64,000 nt of DNA from Thalassomonas viridans (GCF_000948985.2 NZ_CP059734.1:186001-250000), one strand, 5' to 3'. Shown: positions 44,093-52,990, numbered from the stretch's first letter. The notes: generated by a model not told the origin, from the sequence alone. Program-made: numbers and translations.

Positions 44093-45614
44093 ATGACTGA
44101 TGATATCCACGCCTTACCCGATGACCCTAAGCTGCTGGAAGCAGATGCTGGCAACGCTTCAACAGGAGCTGGCTCAGGCACATTCAAAATATGAGCATCT
44201 GCTAGAGCAATTTCGCCTTGCCCAGCATCAGCGCTTTGGCAAAAGCAGCGAAGCTGCGCCCGGCCAGGGCGAGCTGTTTAATGAGGCGGAAATTGAACTT
44301 GATGCACCTGTTGATGAAGCGGGCAAGCAGGATATCAGCCACACCCGCAGCAAGGCGAAGCGGAAGCAGTTACCACAAGATTTACCGCGTGAAATCGTGC
44401 TGCATGATTTAGCGGATGATGAAAAGTTCTGCGACGGCTGCCAGGGCGAACTGCACAAAATCGGGGAAGATAAAAGCGAAAAGCTGGAATTTATCCCTGC
44501 ACAGGTGAAAGTGATTGAGCAGGTTCGCCCCAAATATGCCTGCCGCCACTGTGAGCAGCATGGCATTGAGGTAAAAGTAAAACAAGCCCCAGTGCCGCCG
44601 GGCCCAATCCCCAAAGGGATTGCCACGGCGAGCCTGCTCAGTCAAATTATCACCAGTAAATACCAGTATGGGCTGCCGTTATACCGGCAAGAGAGCCTGT
44701 TCAAGCAATACGGTATTGAGCTGAGCCGTAAAACTATGGCGGACTGGATGATAAAGATGGGACACTTACTTGAGCCACTTTATCAACGACTTAAAACTGA
44801 ATTACTTAAACAGCCGGTAATACAGGCAGACGAAACCCCGCTTAATGTCATCAAAGAAGAAAAGTCGACTTGCTACATGTGGCTTTACTGCACGGGAGCA
44901 GACTCCCCGGTCAAAGACAGGGCGATAGCGAATATTGTGCTTTACGACTACCAGTCTAGTCGGGCCGGTACCTGCCCGAAAAACTACCTTGACGGTTATA
45001 ACGGCTATTTGCAAGTCGACGGCTATCAGGCATATGAGCAAACAGATGCAACCTTAGCGGGCTGCATGGCCCATGCGCGCCGTAAGTTTACCGAAGCCAA
45101 AAAAGCGCAGCCCAAAGGAAAAACCGGCAAAGCCGATATGGCATTGAGCCAAATACAAAAACTCTACGGCATTGAAAGCCAGCTTAAGGGGAAATCGGCG
45201 GATGAAAAATACCGAGTCCGCCAGGAAAAAGCCAAACCGTTGATAGATAAGCTTTACCAGTGGTTGGCGGTAACCCAGCCTAATGTTGCTGAAAAATCGG
45301 TGCTGGGCAAAGCGGTGAACTACATGCTCAACCAATGGCCAAAACTCATACGCTATCTTGACGACGGCTTGCTGAGCATAGATAACAACCGTGCGGAGCG
45401 CGCGATAAAACCGTTTGTTATTGGCCGGAAAAACTGGTTGTTCTCTCATACGGCCAACGGCGCCCAGGCCAGTGCCATGCTCTATAGCATCATTGAAACA
45501 GCCAAAGCTAATGGACTGATGCCGTTCGACTACTTGAATCATCTATTAACTGAGCTCCCCAAGCCAGATCATAACCTGGAAACCATGCTACCTTGGCAGA
45601 GTAAGGATTATTAG
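44093..45614 (+). pseudogene. tnpC: IS66 transposase TnpC with N-terminal frameshift
   Basis: The DDE transposase is complete from about 44139 on: QADETPLNVI (first Asp), YLQVDGYQAYEQ (second Asp), GCMAHARRKFTEA, the zinc-finger region CDGCQGEL ... YACRHCEQHG, and NNRAERAIKPFVIGRKNWLF (Glu). The natural start, ATG 44093, reads MTDDIHALPDDPKLLE and then leaves the frame; the conserved continuation KQMLATLQQELAQAHSKY lies in another frame, consistent with one extra G near 44135. An internal ATG at 44100 or 44139 could still give a slightly shortened protein. Activity is doubtful. Confidence 0.85.
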
Positions 45615-45637
45615 ACGTAATTGCCCGGACGCTTACC

Positions 45638-46642
45638 TTCTTTATTACTTATAGCTCCGAAGACAAAGTTTGGGCAGAGTGGATAGCTTGGAATTTAGAG
45701 CGTGCAGAATATAGTGTGACCATCCAAGCGTGGGACTTTATACCGGGACAGAATTTTGTATTAGAAATGCATAAAGCATCTATAAACGCAAATAAAACGT
45801 TAGCGGTACTCTCTCAATCATATTTAGATGCTTTGTACACCCAGCCCGAATGGGCAGCTGCATTCTCAGATGACCCACTTGGTATCTCATGCAAGATAAT
45901 TCCAATAAGGGTACGACCATGTAAACTTGAGGGGATGTTACGTCAGATTATTTTTATTGACTTACTTGATAGAGATGAATCTGATGCTAGAGCAGCTCTG
46001 TTATTAGGAGTTAGTGGAAAGCGGGTAAAACCCGCAACAGCTCCTGACTTCCCTAGTAACAATCCTGACCTAAAATCAAAAAAGAGCCCCTCAGAGCCTA
46101 AGAAAAAAGTCGTTTCAAAGTTAAAAATAGCAGATCGCCATAAAGGTCGGGAATATCTAAAATTTCATTTCGGAAAACTTATAACTGAAACCCAAGGAGA
46201 CGGTTATTTCATGCTCCTTGATGTTGATAAAATGAGCGGTATTAATAGGAAGTTTGGTGATGAATTGGGAAATGAAGTCCTTAATATTATTTTGAATATG
46301 TTAAAAGAAATAGAAGAACCAGATATATACGGACGTTGCGGAGATGATACTTTTTTTGCCATATTTAAGAGTTTTGATCACTCAACAGCATACTCTTGGT
46401 ATAAACAAATTCTTAATAGAATAAAAAGTAATGACTGGCAGAAGCTAGCCCCCAAACTTTTCGTATCATGCAGTATAGGTTACGTTCGTTTTGATAAAAA
46501 AGATGTTCCAGATAGAGTAGTTTCCAGAACCATAATAGGGCTTGATAATGCAAAAGCTTTAGGAGGTAATGCTATATATGCTGGCCCTGGATATGTTTCA
46601 AAGCGTGCTATTTTTTCGAGTTGGGAGGAAGATTTATCCTAA
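45638..46642 (+). pseudogene. TIR domain fused to GGDEF/palm-like cyclase domain, 5' end cut by IS66
   Basis: The frame is open from inside the IS66 right repeat. FFITYSSEDKVWAEWIAWNL is the first strand and helix of a TIR domain, followed by WDFIPGQNFVLEMHKA, SQSYLDALYTQPEWAAAF (candidate catalytic Glu in PEW) and IPIRVRPCKLEGML. After a Ser/Lys linker comes a nucleotide-cyclase palm: YFMLLDVDKMSGINRKFGDE (first metal Asp) and YGRCGDDTFFAIF in place of R-x-G-G-D-E-F, then FVSCSIGYVRF and DNAKALGGNAIY. There is no ATG or GTG before GTG 45716, which would omit the first TIR strand. Such a pairing suggests NAD-cleaving immunity controlled by nucleotide signalling; this is inference. Confidence 0.7.
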
Positions 46643-46867
46643 TCAAGTATCTTTCAATTGAATCGCAATAAATCAGTAAAGTACCTAATTAATAGTTGAG
46701 ATACTATTAATCAAATAAAACAGACTCCCGCAGAGTGGTTTCAAATTTTTTTGAGCACTTCTTTTATAACAAGTAATTTTCAATCGAGGTACAGAAAGAC
46801 ACAAAATTTGAATTTTGATAAGCTACAACAAGTAGTTATGAGTAAATTAATATAATTAGGGAAAATA

Positions 46868-47567
46868 ATGATTTTTGAAATAGGCACAGATGCAGATATT
46901 CAGCAATGTAAAGTAATTCAACATGAATATTATCGAACTCAAGAAGCATTTGTACGGTTTAATAAAATAGCCACATAACTAACGGGAAGAGAGCATCCAA
47001 AAGAAATATCATATGCTGCTTATAATGCATATTCTTCCTTTGTATGAGTTTTTGCTAGCTTGCTATGCTCGTGATTATAAAAATACTGATATCATATCTA
47101 TCCGTTCGAAAGACAATCAAATAAGAAAAAAACAAATAAAACAGGAAAAAAGCGGAAAAATAATTCTAGTTAACTCGGCCAAGAAACGTAGAGAGCGTAT
47201 TGATAATTTAATTACTGAAGATGTTTATAAAGTTATTAAATCTAGGATCAATAGAATAAAAAATGGAACAGCACCTGATTGGGAAAATGATATTAATCAC
47301 TATGAAAAATTATTACCTGTTCCTGCTGATTTTGTGGCGAGCTTTCGACAATATAGAAATAAAGTCGCCGGCCATGCTTCATACGAACGAATCCACAAAT
47401 TAAATTTGACAGAATTTATTCAAAAATACCACAGTTACCTATTTTTGCTATACAAAGATCTCGGAGAGTTTTGGTGCCGTAAACTTAATAACTTTCCTGA
47501 TTTTGGTGATGTTACAAATTTTTTATCAGTGCTAACGAAGCAAAAAGAAGAGCAAAAAGTAACTTAA
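46868..47567 (+). pseudogene. HEPN-like protein gene with stop and frameshift
   Basis: ATG 46868 opens MIFEIGTDADIQQCKVIQHE but stops at TAA 46976-46978. The same frame then continues LTGREHPKEISYAAYNAYSS before the reading must shift near 47040 into the frame YEFLLACYARDYKNTD that runs to 47567. The later part contains FRQYRNKVAGHASYER, an R-x(5)-H arrangement like the HEPN RNase motif R-x4-6-H, in a Lys-rich helical protein. It lies directly downstream of the TIR-cyclase gene and shares its low GC, so both may come from one defence locus. The family call rests on the motif only. Confidence 0.45.
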
Positions 47568-47657
47568 CCAGAATCCCCCCGAGTGTTTCATCCGGGCGTC
47601 GAAAACCAGCCGGTTACTGGCCCTGATCTTACCAAAAGCCTCAATCCCTGACTAAAA

Positions 47658-47687
47658 TTGAAACACTTCTCTAGAGAAGTGTTTCAA
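47658..47687. terminator. Perfect 30-bp palindrome
   Basis: Arms TTGAAACACTTCTC and GAGAAGTGTTTCAA flank a central TA, making a fully palindromic 30-mer, followed by TTATT. It may be a terminator for the broken HEPN-like gene, or an operator for the next gene at 47743. Confidence 0.55.
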
Positions 47688-47742
47688 TTATTAGCTACCA
47701 ATAAGCTAATCTCCGTAAGAAAGAGTGATTGTATCGGAATAG

Positions 47743-48273
47743 ATGCCGGACATGATGTCAGAACAGCGCCAAGAGGATATGCACGCCATGCAAAATACAA
47801 AACCCAGCACATCAATGATTGTTGAATTATTGATACGCAGTTTGTCGGCTACTGCTGGTATTTTTATATTTGTTTGCGTGTTAGCCATAGTTAGAGGCAT
47901 AGCACAGGATATTCCCATTGAGCGTTTGAAATCAGACGATCCATTTTGGGTGGCTTTGTTTTTAAGTGCCTGGTGTATTATTCCGGCAATACCCGCGTCA
48001 ATTGCCCAGTTTATGAGGGATAAACGAACCCGGCTTGTTACTTATTGGACAGTAACGATTATTCAGGCTGTTGGTTTATATTTGGCTGGTTATGTGATGT
48101 CTCTTGATCCTGAATCTGAGGTTGCCAGTTCGGCATTGCCTTTGTTGGTTTGGTTAACTATACCTTTGGCGGGACTTTATTATCCGCTGTTTTTTTATGG
48201 CAAATCACAGGATATGTCGCGCAATATTCTGATTTTTATAGGTTTGATGCTTGCTGTATATGGTTTCCTGTAA
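47743..48273 (+). CDS. Four-helix membrane protein, unknown function
   Basis: 176 residues from ATG 47743; starts at 47752 or 47767 (AAGAGG just upstream) are also possible. Four transmembrane helices: LSATAGIFIFVCVLAIVRGI, PFWVALFLSAWCIIPAIPAS, VTIIQAVGLYLAGYVMSL and LPLLVWLTIPLAGLYYPLFF, with a last short helix (NILIFIGLMLAVYGFL). No family recognised. It lies inside the AT-rich island and has no evident partner. Confidence 0.65.
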   Translation: MPDMMSEQRQEDMHAMQNTKPSTSMIVELLIRSLSATAGIFIFVCVLAIVRGIAQDIPIERLKSDDPFWVALFLSAWCIIPAIPASIAQFMRDKRTRLVTYWTVTIIQAVGLYLAGYVMSLDPESEVASSALPLLVWLTIPLAGLYYPLFFYGKSQDMSRNILIFIGLMLAVYGFL

Positions 48274-48318
48274 GCATTAAATTTTAGTCTGTTAACGAAT
48301 TTGTCACTATAGCTTTTT

Positions 48319-48816
48319 TTATTGCTTAGCTTTGGCATTAAGTATTTTTTCAACCTCCTCTCTAGCTTCTTTAATATCAGCAAAATGATCGTGTTGGTAT
48401 TGCACTAACTTCCAGTACGTTTTGCTAGATATTAAATAAAAAGTGATAAGCATCAGGAAGATGTTAATGAAATAAAATGGATAATAAGGCTCTTCTACAA
48501 TTACAAAAGCGGGTAAACAAGCTGCTGCCAGAAACAATGTGTAATACTGAAGGATTTTTGCGCAAAGGAATGATCCTCTGGTGACGCGGAAGTTAATTAT
48601 GCAAAAAATTATGCCAATGAATGCCAGGCTGCCCAAAAGCCATTCTGGTGTAAAATTAAAGTATTTCGATAGTACTGTACTGCCGGTAAATGCCGTACCG
48701 AGTGCAAGTAAAACAGTAACTACTAAAAAGCAAACCATCGATTTAATTGGTGGCAGTAAACCAACTATTTCATTTTCTTCTCTTTTTTTATCTGATTCTT
48801 TGAGGGTATTTGACAT
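48319..48816 (-). CDS. Membrane protein, candidate immunity partner
   Basis: 165 residues with four hydrophobic helices (SMVCFLVVTVLLALGTAFTG, WLLGSLAFIGIIFCIINF, LQYYTLFLAAACLPAFVIV, FYFINIFLMLITFYLISS) and a charged C-terminal tail. Its ATG overlaps the stop of the upstream gene (TAATG), so translation is coupled. Small polytopic proteins encoded directly after a membrane-active toxin usually protect the inner membrane, which is the proposed role. Confidence 0.6.
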   Translation of the reverse strand: MSNTLKESDKKREENEIVGLLPPIKSMVCFLVVTVLLALGTAFTGSTVLSKYFNFTPEWLLGSLAFIGIIFCIINFRVTRGSFLCAKILQYYTLFLAAACLPAFVIVEEPYYPFYFINIFLMLITFYLISSKTYWKLVQYQHDHFADIKEAREEVEKILNAKAKQ

Positions 48817-49736
48817 TACTTAGCTAGCTCCTCATATATTCCTATAGCAAGAGAATTTATCGTGCCCGATAGAGCACTGCCTGCAAAACTCATTGAAGCC
48901 CCAATAGCATCTTTTAATTGCAGTTTAAGGGTGTGATTGATCTGGATACCGGTATAGCGTTTGGGAAAGTTACCATTTCTTACTAAGCCTTTAAGCAGTT
49001 TATTGGAAATACCGGGATGATTTAAACGGATAATATCTTGAGTAAGCCTTTTCTTCTCTGGCCTGGATAAGCCTTTTAAAATATTTATTGTGGATTTGTT
49101 GGTATTTGCTTGTAGCAGTTTTACTGCTTTGAGAGTGGCCGCACCTGCGGCAATGGCTCCTGCGAGAGAAATAACATCTAAAGAAAAGGTAATGTGTTGG
49201 TACCATTCTTGTGAGTCCAGATAGTCATTTAATTCAGGATCATTAAGTTCATTACGAATCCGTAAGCCACCGTTTATGCACTGTAAAAAGCTGGCTGTAC
49301 CCGCTGCAGCAGCCAAGTAGGTTATCGCACTACTTGTCCCGCCGGTTAATGGTATTGCAACTGAGCTACCAAGCACGACAATCCAGCCTAAAAAAGCAGC
49401 ACTACAACTAAGAGCTGCCCCTGCAATTTCACCTACCAGTCTGGATTCTCTTGCATCACTCTGAGCACCTTTTAAATGAGCTGAAAACTGTGCCTGATTC
49501 AATCCCTCGGGCGGCTCTCGCAGTACAACCTTAACCGGTTCAATGCGGCATATAGCAGAGAATGGCCGCAACTCGACCATAGTGTAGTTTTTATCAATAT
49601 AAATCACCCCCGCGCCGTGAAGTTCGGGGATATTATCTATCTGCTTAAATAATTTTTCCTGATCTAAGGCGAGTGAGAGTTTATCTTTGAGCTGTCTTTC
49701 ATCAAAACCCAAGTGGTCGAACGGTGCCATAGTCAC
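48816..49736 (-). CDS. Candidate membrane-active effector/toxin, unknown family
   Basis: 306 residues, with no signal peptide. A soluble N-terminal region (~110 residues, MVELRPFSAICRIEPVKVVL) precedes two long hydrophobic hairpin-like segments: EIAGAALSCSAAFLGWIVVL with SAITYLAAAAGTASFL, and FSLDVISLAGAIAAGAATLK, then a basic C-terminal part. This soluble-then-helical-hairpin design recalls pore-forming effectors, and the next gene encodes a small membrane protein with overlapping start. No Rhs, VgrG or PAAR gene is near. Toxicity is inference; a membrane-associated housekeeping role is possible. Confidence 0.5.
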   Translation of the reverse strand: MTMAPFDHLGFDERQLKDKLSLALDQEKLFKQIDNIPELHGAGVIYIDKNYTMVELRPFSAICRIEPVKVVLREPPEGLNQAQFSAHLKGAQSDARESRLVGEIAGAALSCSAAFLGWIVVLGSSVAIPLTGGTSSAITYLAAAAGTASFLQCINGGLRIRNELNDPELNDYLDSQEWYQHITFSLDVISLAGAIAAGAATLKAVKLLQANTNKSTINILKGLSRPEKKRLTQDIIRLNHPGISNKLLKGLVRNGNFPKRYTGIQINHTLKLQLKDAIGASMSFAGSALSGTINSLAIGIYEELAK

Positions 49737-49855
49737 ATCCTTTGTGAGTAAATCCTTTCCGATGAAATCAGTTTAATGCTTCTTGCTGATTAAGCAATGT
49801 TAATTCGCTGTCTCCATGACTATAACTTTGCTGAAGCAAGAAAAGAAAAAACGCC

Positions 49856-51922
49856 TTACTTCCACATCCCCAAAATAGACTTCTTAATATCCATAATCGC
49901 TGCCTGTCCTTTATTTCTCTGCTCAGTTGTCGGGTTTACCTGGGGGTAGCTGATCGGCTCCAGGTGTTGCATCACGGCTTCGGTGAGAAAGCGGCTTTTG
50001 GCGCCGTAAACATGTTGGTCGCCGTGCTTTTGCTGTTCCGGTACCCAGTACCTTAGCGGATACATCAGGTGCAGGCCGGTTTTGGCGCGGGTGATGGCTA
50101 CGTTTAGCAAGCGCCGTTCTTCTTCGATTTGCCGTTTGTCGCCCGTGGCGTATTCGTTGGGGAAGTTGCCGTCGGCTATATTGAGGATGAATACTTCCCG
50201 CCACTCCTGGCCTTTGGCGCTGTGAACTGTTGACAGGTGTAGAAAGTCGTCATCGATATGCGGAGCCCCGGATAGGTCTCCGCTCGATTGTGGCGGGTCC
50301 AGGGTTAACTCGGACAGAAAGCGTTCCCGGTTGGGAAATTGCTGTGAAATCTGCATCAGTTGTTCGATATCGCCGTAGCGGACAAAATGATCTTCATAAT
50401 GTTGTTCCAGCAATGGCCGGTATTGTACGGCGATGGCGGCAACCTGTTCGGTCCAGGGGAGCTGTTCTGAATAAACGTCGTTTAACAGCTTTACAAAAGC
50501 GGGCCAGAGATCCTGGGCGGCAGCGGGTAAGTTGATGTCTGCTAAGGCGCTGAGCTGATACTGGTTTTCTTCCAGGTGGCGCAGTACTTTATCTGCGGTT
50601 TTTGGTCCTACTCCCGGGAAGAGTTTTAAGATCCTAAAAGCGCCGATGCGGTATTTTGGGTTGTCGGCCCAGCGCAGGATCGACAGCAAGTCTTTAACAT
50701 GCGCGGCTTCGAGGAATTTCAGGCCGCCGTGTTTAACATAGGGGATATTGCGCCGGGTTAGTTCCAGCTCCAGGCGGTCGCTGTGGTGGCTGGAGCGAAA
50801 CAGCACGGCCTGTTGTTTCAGCTCGGTGCCCTGCTCCCGGTTATCGAGAATTTGTTTCACTATGTATTCTGCCTGGCGGGCATCGTCTTCCACCGTAACC
50901 AGTTTGGGTTTCGGTCCGGTTTTGTTGTCGCTGAACAGCGCCACTTTATAGCCTTCGCTGCCTTCCTCCAGCAAGATGTTGGACAGATCCAATATGTGCT
51001 GGTGGGAGCGGTAGTTCTGGGTCAGGCTGATCACCCGGGCCTTTGGGGTAAAAAGCTCTGGAAAACCCAATATATTATCGACCGTGGCCGCGCGGAAACC
51101 ATAGATTGACTGGGCGTCATCACCAACCACGGTCAAACCCTCACCGGTTGGGAAAAAACCGGTGAGAATACCGGCTTGCAGCACATTGGTATCCTGGTAT
51201 TCATCCACCAGAATATGATCAAATTGTGCCCTTATCCGGGCTGCTATTTCCGGCACCTGGGCCATATGGAAGCAATAAAGCAGCAGGTCGTCGTAATCCA
51301 GGCACACCTGGTTAATTTTGATTTCGGCATAGCGGGCGAACAGTGTTGTCAGCTCCTGTTGCCAGTCTTTGCAGTGGGGAAAATACCGCTCTAATACCTC
51401 TTCCAGACCCTGTTGGGCATTTACGCAGCGGGAGTAGATTTCCAGGCAGGTTTTCTTTTTTGGAAAACGGGTTTCGGTTTGGGTATAACCTAACTCGTGT
51501 CGTAACAAGTCGAGCATATCGGCGGCATCGTTGCGATCCAAAATAGTAAAGTCTGGCGACAGGCCGATGCTTTCGGCATGCTCGCGCAGCAGGCGTCCGG
51601 CAATGGCGTGGAAGGTGCCCATCCAGGGAATTTTAACCGGGTGATACTGTTTTTGTTGCTGCTGTAAGGTTTGCTCGACAATACGGTTGGCGCGCGATGC
51701 CAGTTCACCGGCTGCCCGCCGGGCAAAGGTCATCAGCAGGATACGCTCAGGGCTGGCTCCTTGCAGCAACAGGTTGGCGGCTCTGTGCGCCAGGGTATTG
51801 GTTTTACCTGTACCGGCGCCGGCAATAATCAGTAAGGGGGATGGCAGTTGCTCTTTTGCTTCCTGAGCACTGACTGCCGCCGCCGCGGCTTGTGCGGTGT
51901 TTAAACTGTTTGTTGCTAGCAT
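49856..51922 (-). CDS. UvrD/Rep-family (SF1A) DNA helicase
   Basis: 688 residues. Motif I LLIIAGAGTGKTNTLAHRA, Ia ILLMTFARRAAGEL, II HILVDEYQDTNVLQ, III VVGDDAQSIYGFRAA, IV SLTQNYRSHQHIL, V HLSTVHSAKGQEW and VI RRLLNVAITRAKTGLHL are all intact, so it should be an active 3'-5' helicase. It is shorter than UvrD (about 720) and lacks its C-terminal extension; close relatives are often annotated as UvrD-like or PcrA-like helicases of unknown pathway. A near-consensus LexA box lies 52 bases upstream of the ATG, so SOS induction is likely. Confidence 0.95.
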   Translation of the reverse strand: MLATNSLNTAQAAAAAVSAQEAKEQLPSPLLIIAGAGTGKTNTLAHRAANLLLQGASPERILLMTFARRAAGELASRANRIVEQTLQQQQKQYHPVKIPWMGTFHAIAGRLLREHAESIGLSPDFTILDRNDAADMLDLLRHELGYTQTETRFPKKKTCLEIYSRCVNAQQGLEEVLERYFPHCKDWQQELTTLFARYAEIKINQVCLDYDDLLLYCFHMAQVPEIAARIRAQFDHILVDEYQDTNVLQAGILTGFFPTGEGLTVVGDDAQSIYGFRAATVDNILGFPELFTPKARVISLTQNYRSHQHILDLSNILLEEGSEGYKVALFSDNKTGPKPKLVTVEDDARQAEYIVKQILDNREQGTELKQQAVLFRSSHHSDRLELELTRRNIPYVKHGGLKFLEAAHVKDLLSILRWADNPKYRIGAFRILKLFPGVGPKTADKVLRHLEENQYQLSALADINLPAAAQDLWPAFVKLLNDVYSEQLPWTEQVAAIAVQYRPLLEQHYEDHFVRYGDIEQLMQISQQFPNRERFLSELTLDPPQSSGDLSGAPHIDDDFLHLSTVHSAKGQEWREVFILNIADGNFPNEYATGDKRQIEEERRLLNVAITRAKTGLHLMYPLRYWVPEQQKHGDQHVYGAKSRFLTEAVMQHLEPISYPQVNPTTEQRNKGQAAIMDIKKSILGMWK

Positions 51923-51973
51923 GGGCCTGTGAGTGTTGAATATTTGCCCTAACTATACCCTGAAAACTCACGA

Positions 51974-51989
51974 CTGTATATAAAAACAG
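51974..51989. promoter_or_regulatory. LexA (SOS) box upstream of the UvrD-like helicase
   Basis: CTGTATATAAAAACAG matches CTGT-N8-ACAG, with the spacer ATATAAAA close to the E. coli consensus ATATATAT. It is 52-67 bases upstream of the helicase start on the minus strand, the usual place for LexA repression of uvrD-type genes. Confidence 0.75.
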
Positions 51990-52227
51990 TTTCATGTTGA
52001 AGGGCTTTTGTTTCTTCAACGGCTTGAATATTAAATTCTCTTTTTGTCAGTAATTTTATTATTTTCGATTAGCAAATAAGAAACAACACTAAATACTGGC
52101 AAGGAAACGACGGAGTCAACCGTTTCAGTGCTTACGGTGGATTATTATCAGATTACTATTATGGTTAATAGATATCGAAATAGAGCTATCCGTTGTAAAT
52201 CAATACGAACTTTTCAGGACAAAGGTT
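51990..52227. other. Spacer between helicase and Tse2-like genes
   Basis: Divergent intergenic DNA, AT-rich, carrying the promoters of both flanking genes. Nothing else recognised. Only a weak purine stretch precedes ATG 52228 (GGACAAAGGTT). Confidence 0.4.
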
Positions 52228-52716
52228 ATGATTACTCTCGAAGAGATCATTATTGCTCGCGGTGATATTGAAAAAGTTTATAAATCAAATATTAGCCTTA
52301 CGTTGTGGCGGGCTGTTCATAAGTCGGCTAAAGGGAATATCACTAATCCTCTATATCCGGACCTGAAAGAACGAGAGCTTGCTAATGGTCGTATTAGAGC
52401 CGCTGATGTCGCAACATATCGGGATGCAAAAGGTGTACTGTATGTGAAATCAGAAGAAAGCCGTGGAACTTCACTCTCAGATATCCGTGCCATATTTGGC
52501 CTGAAAAGCTGGGATTATGTGGTGATTCCAGCCAAAACTCGTATTCCCGAGAAACTTATCATTACTAAAGATCATTTTGTTGCGGCTAAAAAAGCCTGGC
52601 ATTATTCTATATCTCCTAATTTTGACATGCCGGTTGATGATTTTCTTGCCGCCTTAGATGAATTAGCCGTTAACGCACGAATCAAACTACAGGTCAGGAA
52701 AAATGCCAAATATTGA
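52228..52716 (+). CDS. tse2: Tse2-like ADP-ribosyltransferase-fold toxin
   Basis: 162 residues, close to the 158 of Pseudomonas Tse2. Matching blocks by eye: SNISLTLWRAVHKSAKGN against Tse2 SLTLYRAVFKA, then SRGTSLSDIRAIF against GGTSVFDR, DYVVIPAKTRIPEKL against DFVIPDGTDIPPDL, and KAWHYSISPNFDMPVDDFLA against THYTIMPAKPMYREVL. Tse2 is a cytoplasm-acting toxin secreted by the H1 type VI system and neutralised by Tsi2. The overlapping downstream gene encodes a Tsi2-like protein. No secretion genes are in the window, so it may be delivered by a system elsewhere or serve as a toxin-antitoxin module. Confidence 0.75.
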   Translation: MITLEEIIIARGDIEKVYKSNISLTLWRAVHKSAKGNITNPLYPDLKERELANGRIRAADVATYRDAKGVLYVKSEESRGTSLSDIRAIFGLKSWDYVVIPAKTRIPEKLIITKDHFVAAKKAWHYSISPNFDMPVDDFLAALDELAVNARIKLQVRKNAKY

Positions 52717-52930
52717 TAACCGAACTATTGCGGTATGTATACAAGCACTTGAAGATGCGGTGAGCTATTACGAGTTATTGTCGCAGTCGGAAACTGTTGA
52801 TAGTGATGATCATGAAGAGTGCAAATATATGTATGAAGTTGAATTAAGTCGGTTATGCGAGATCTACAAAGCTGAAGAGAGCAATGGACTTGCACCTATT
52901 CCTTTATCTAAATTACTTAAGAGAAAATAA
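52703..52930 (+). CDS. tsi2: Tsi2-like immunity protein
   Basis: 75 residues, all-helical and acidic, near the 77 of Tsi2. RTIAVCIQALEDAVSYYELL corresponds to Tsi2 QTLMVAIQCVAARTRELDAQ, and NGLAPIPLSKLLKRK to its C-terminal YSGLPPYDRLIEE. The ATG lies 14 bases inside the toxin gene, so toxin and immunity protein are made together. Acidic helices that clasp the toxin active site are the known Tsi2 mechanism. Confidence 0.7.
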   Translation: MPNIDNRTIAVCIQALEDAVSYYELLSQSETVDSDDHEECKYMYEVELSRLCEIYKAEESNGLAPIPLSKLLKRK

Positions 52931-52990
52931 GAGATATGTCTGCAGGGAGAAAATGGCTCCCGGAAATTTCCATATCCGGGAGCTGACAGG

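Larger units (their letters stand above)
43285..45636 (+). mobile_element. IS66-family insertion sequence
   Basis: Bounded by inverted repeats: GTAAGCGTCCGGGCAA at 43285 and its complement TTGCCCGGACGCTTAC ending at 45636; the following bases (cTACGTCTgAT against tTACGTCTaAT) match with two differences. Inside are the three IS66 genes tnpA, tnpB and tnpC in order. The 8-bp direct repeats this family normally makes are not seen (CCTTAAAA left, CTTCTTTA right), suggesting an old insertion or a deletion at one side. The right end abuts the TIR-cyclase frame. tnpC carries a frameshift, so the copy is probably not autonomous. Confidence 0.93.
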
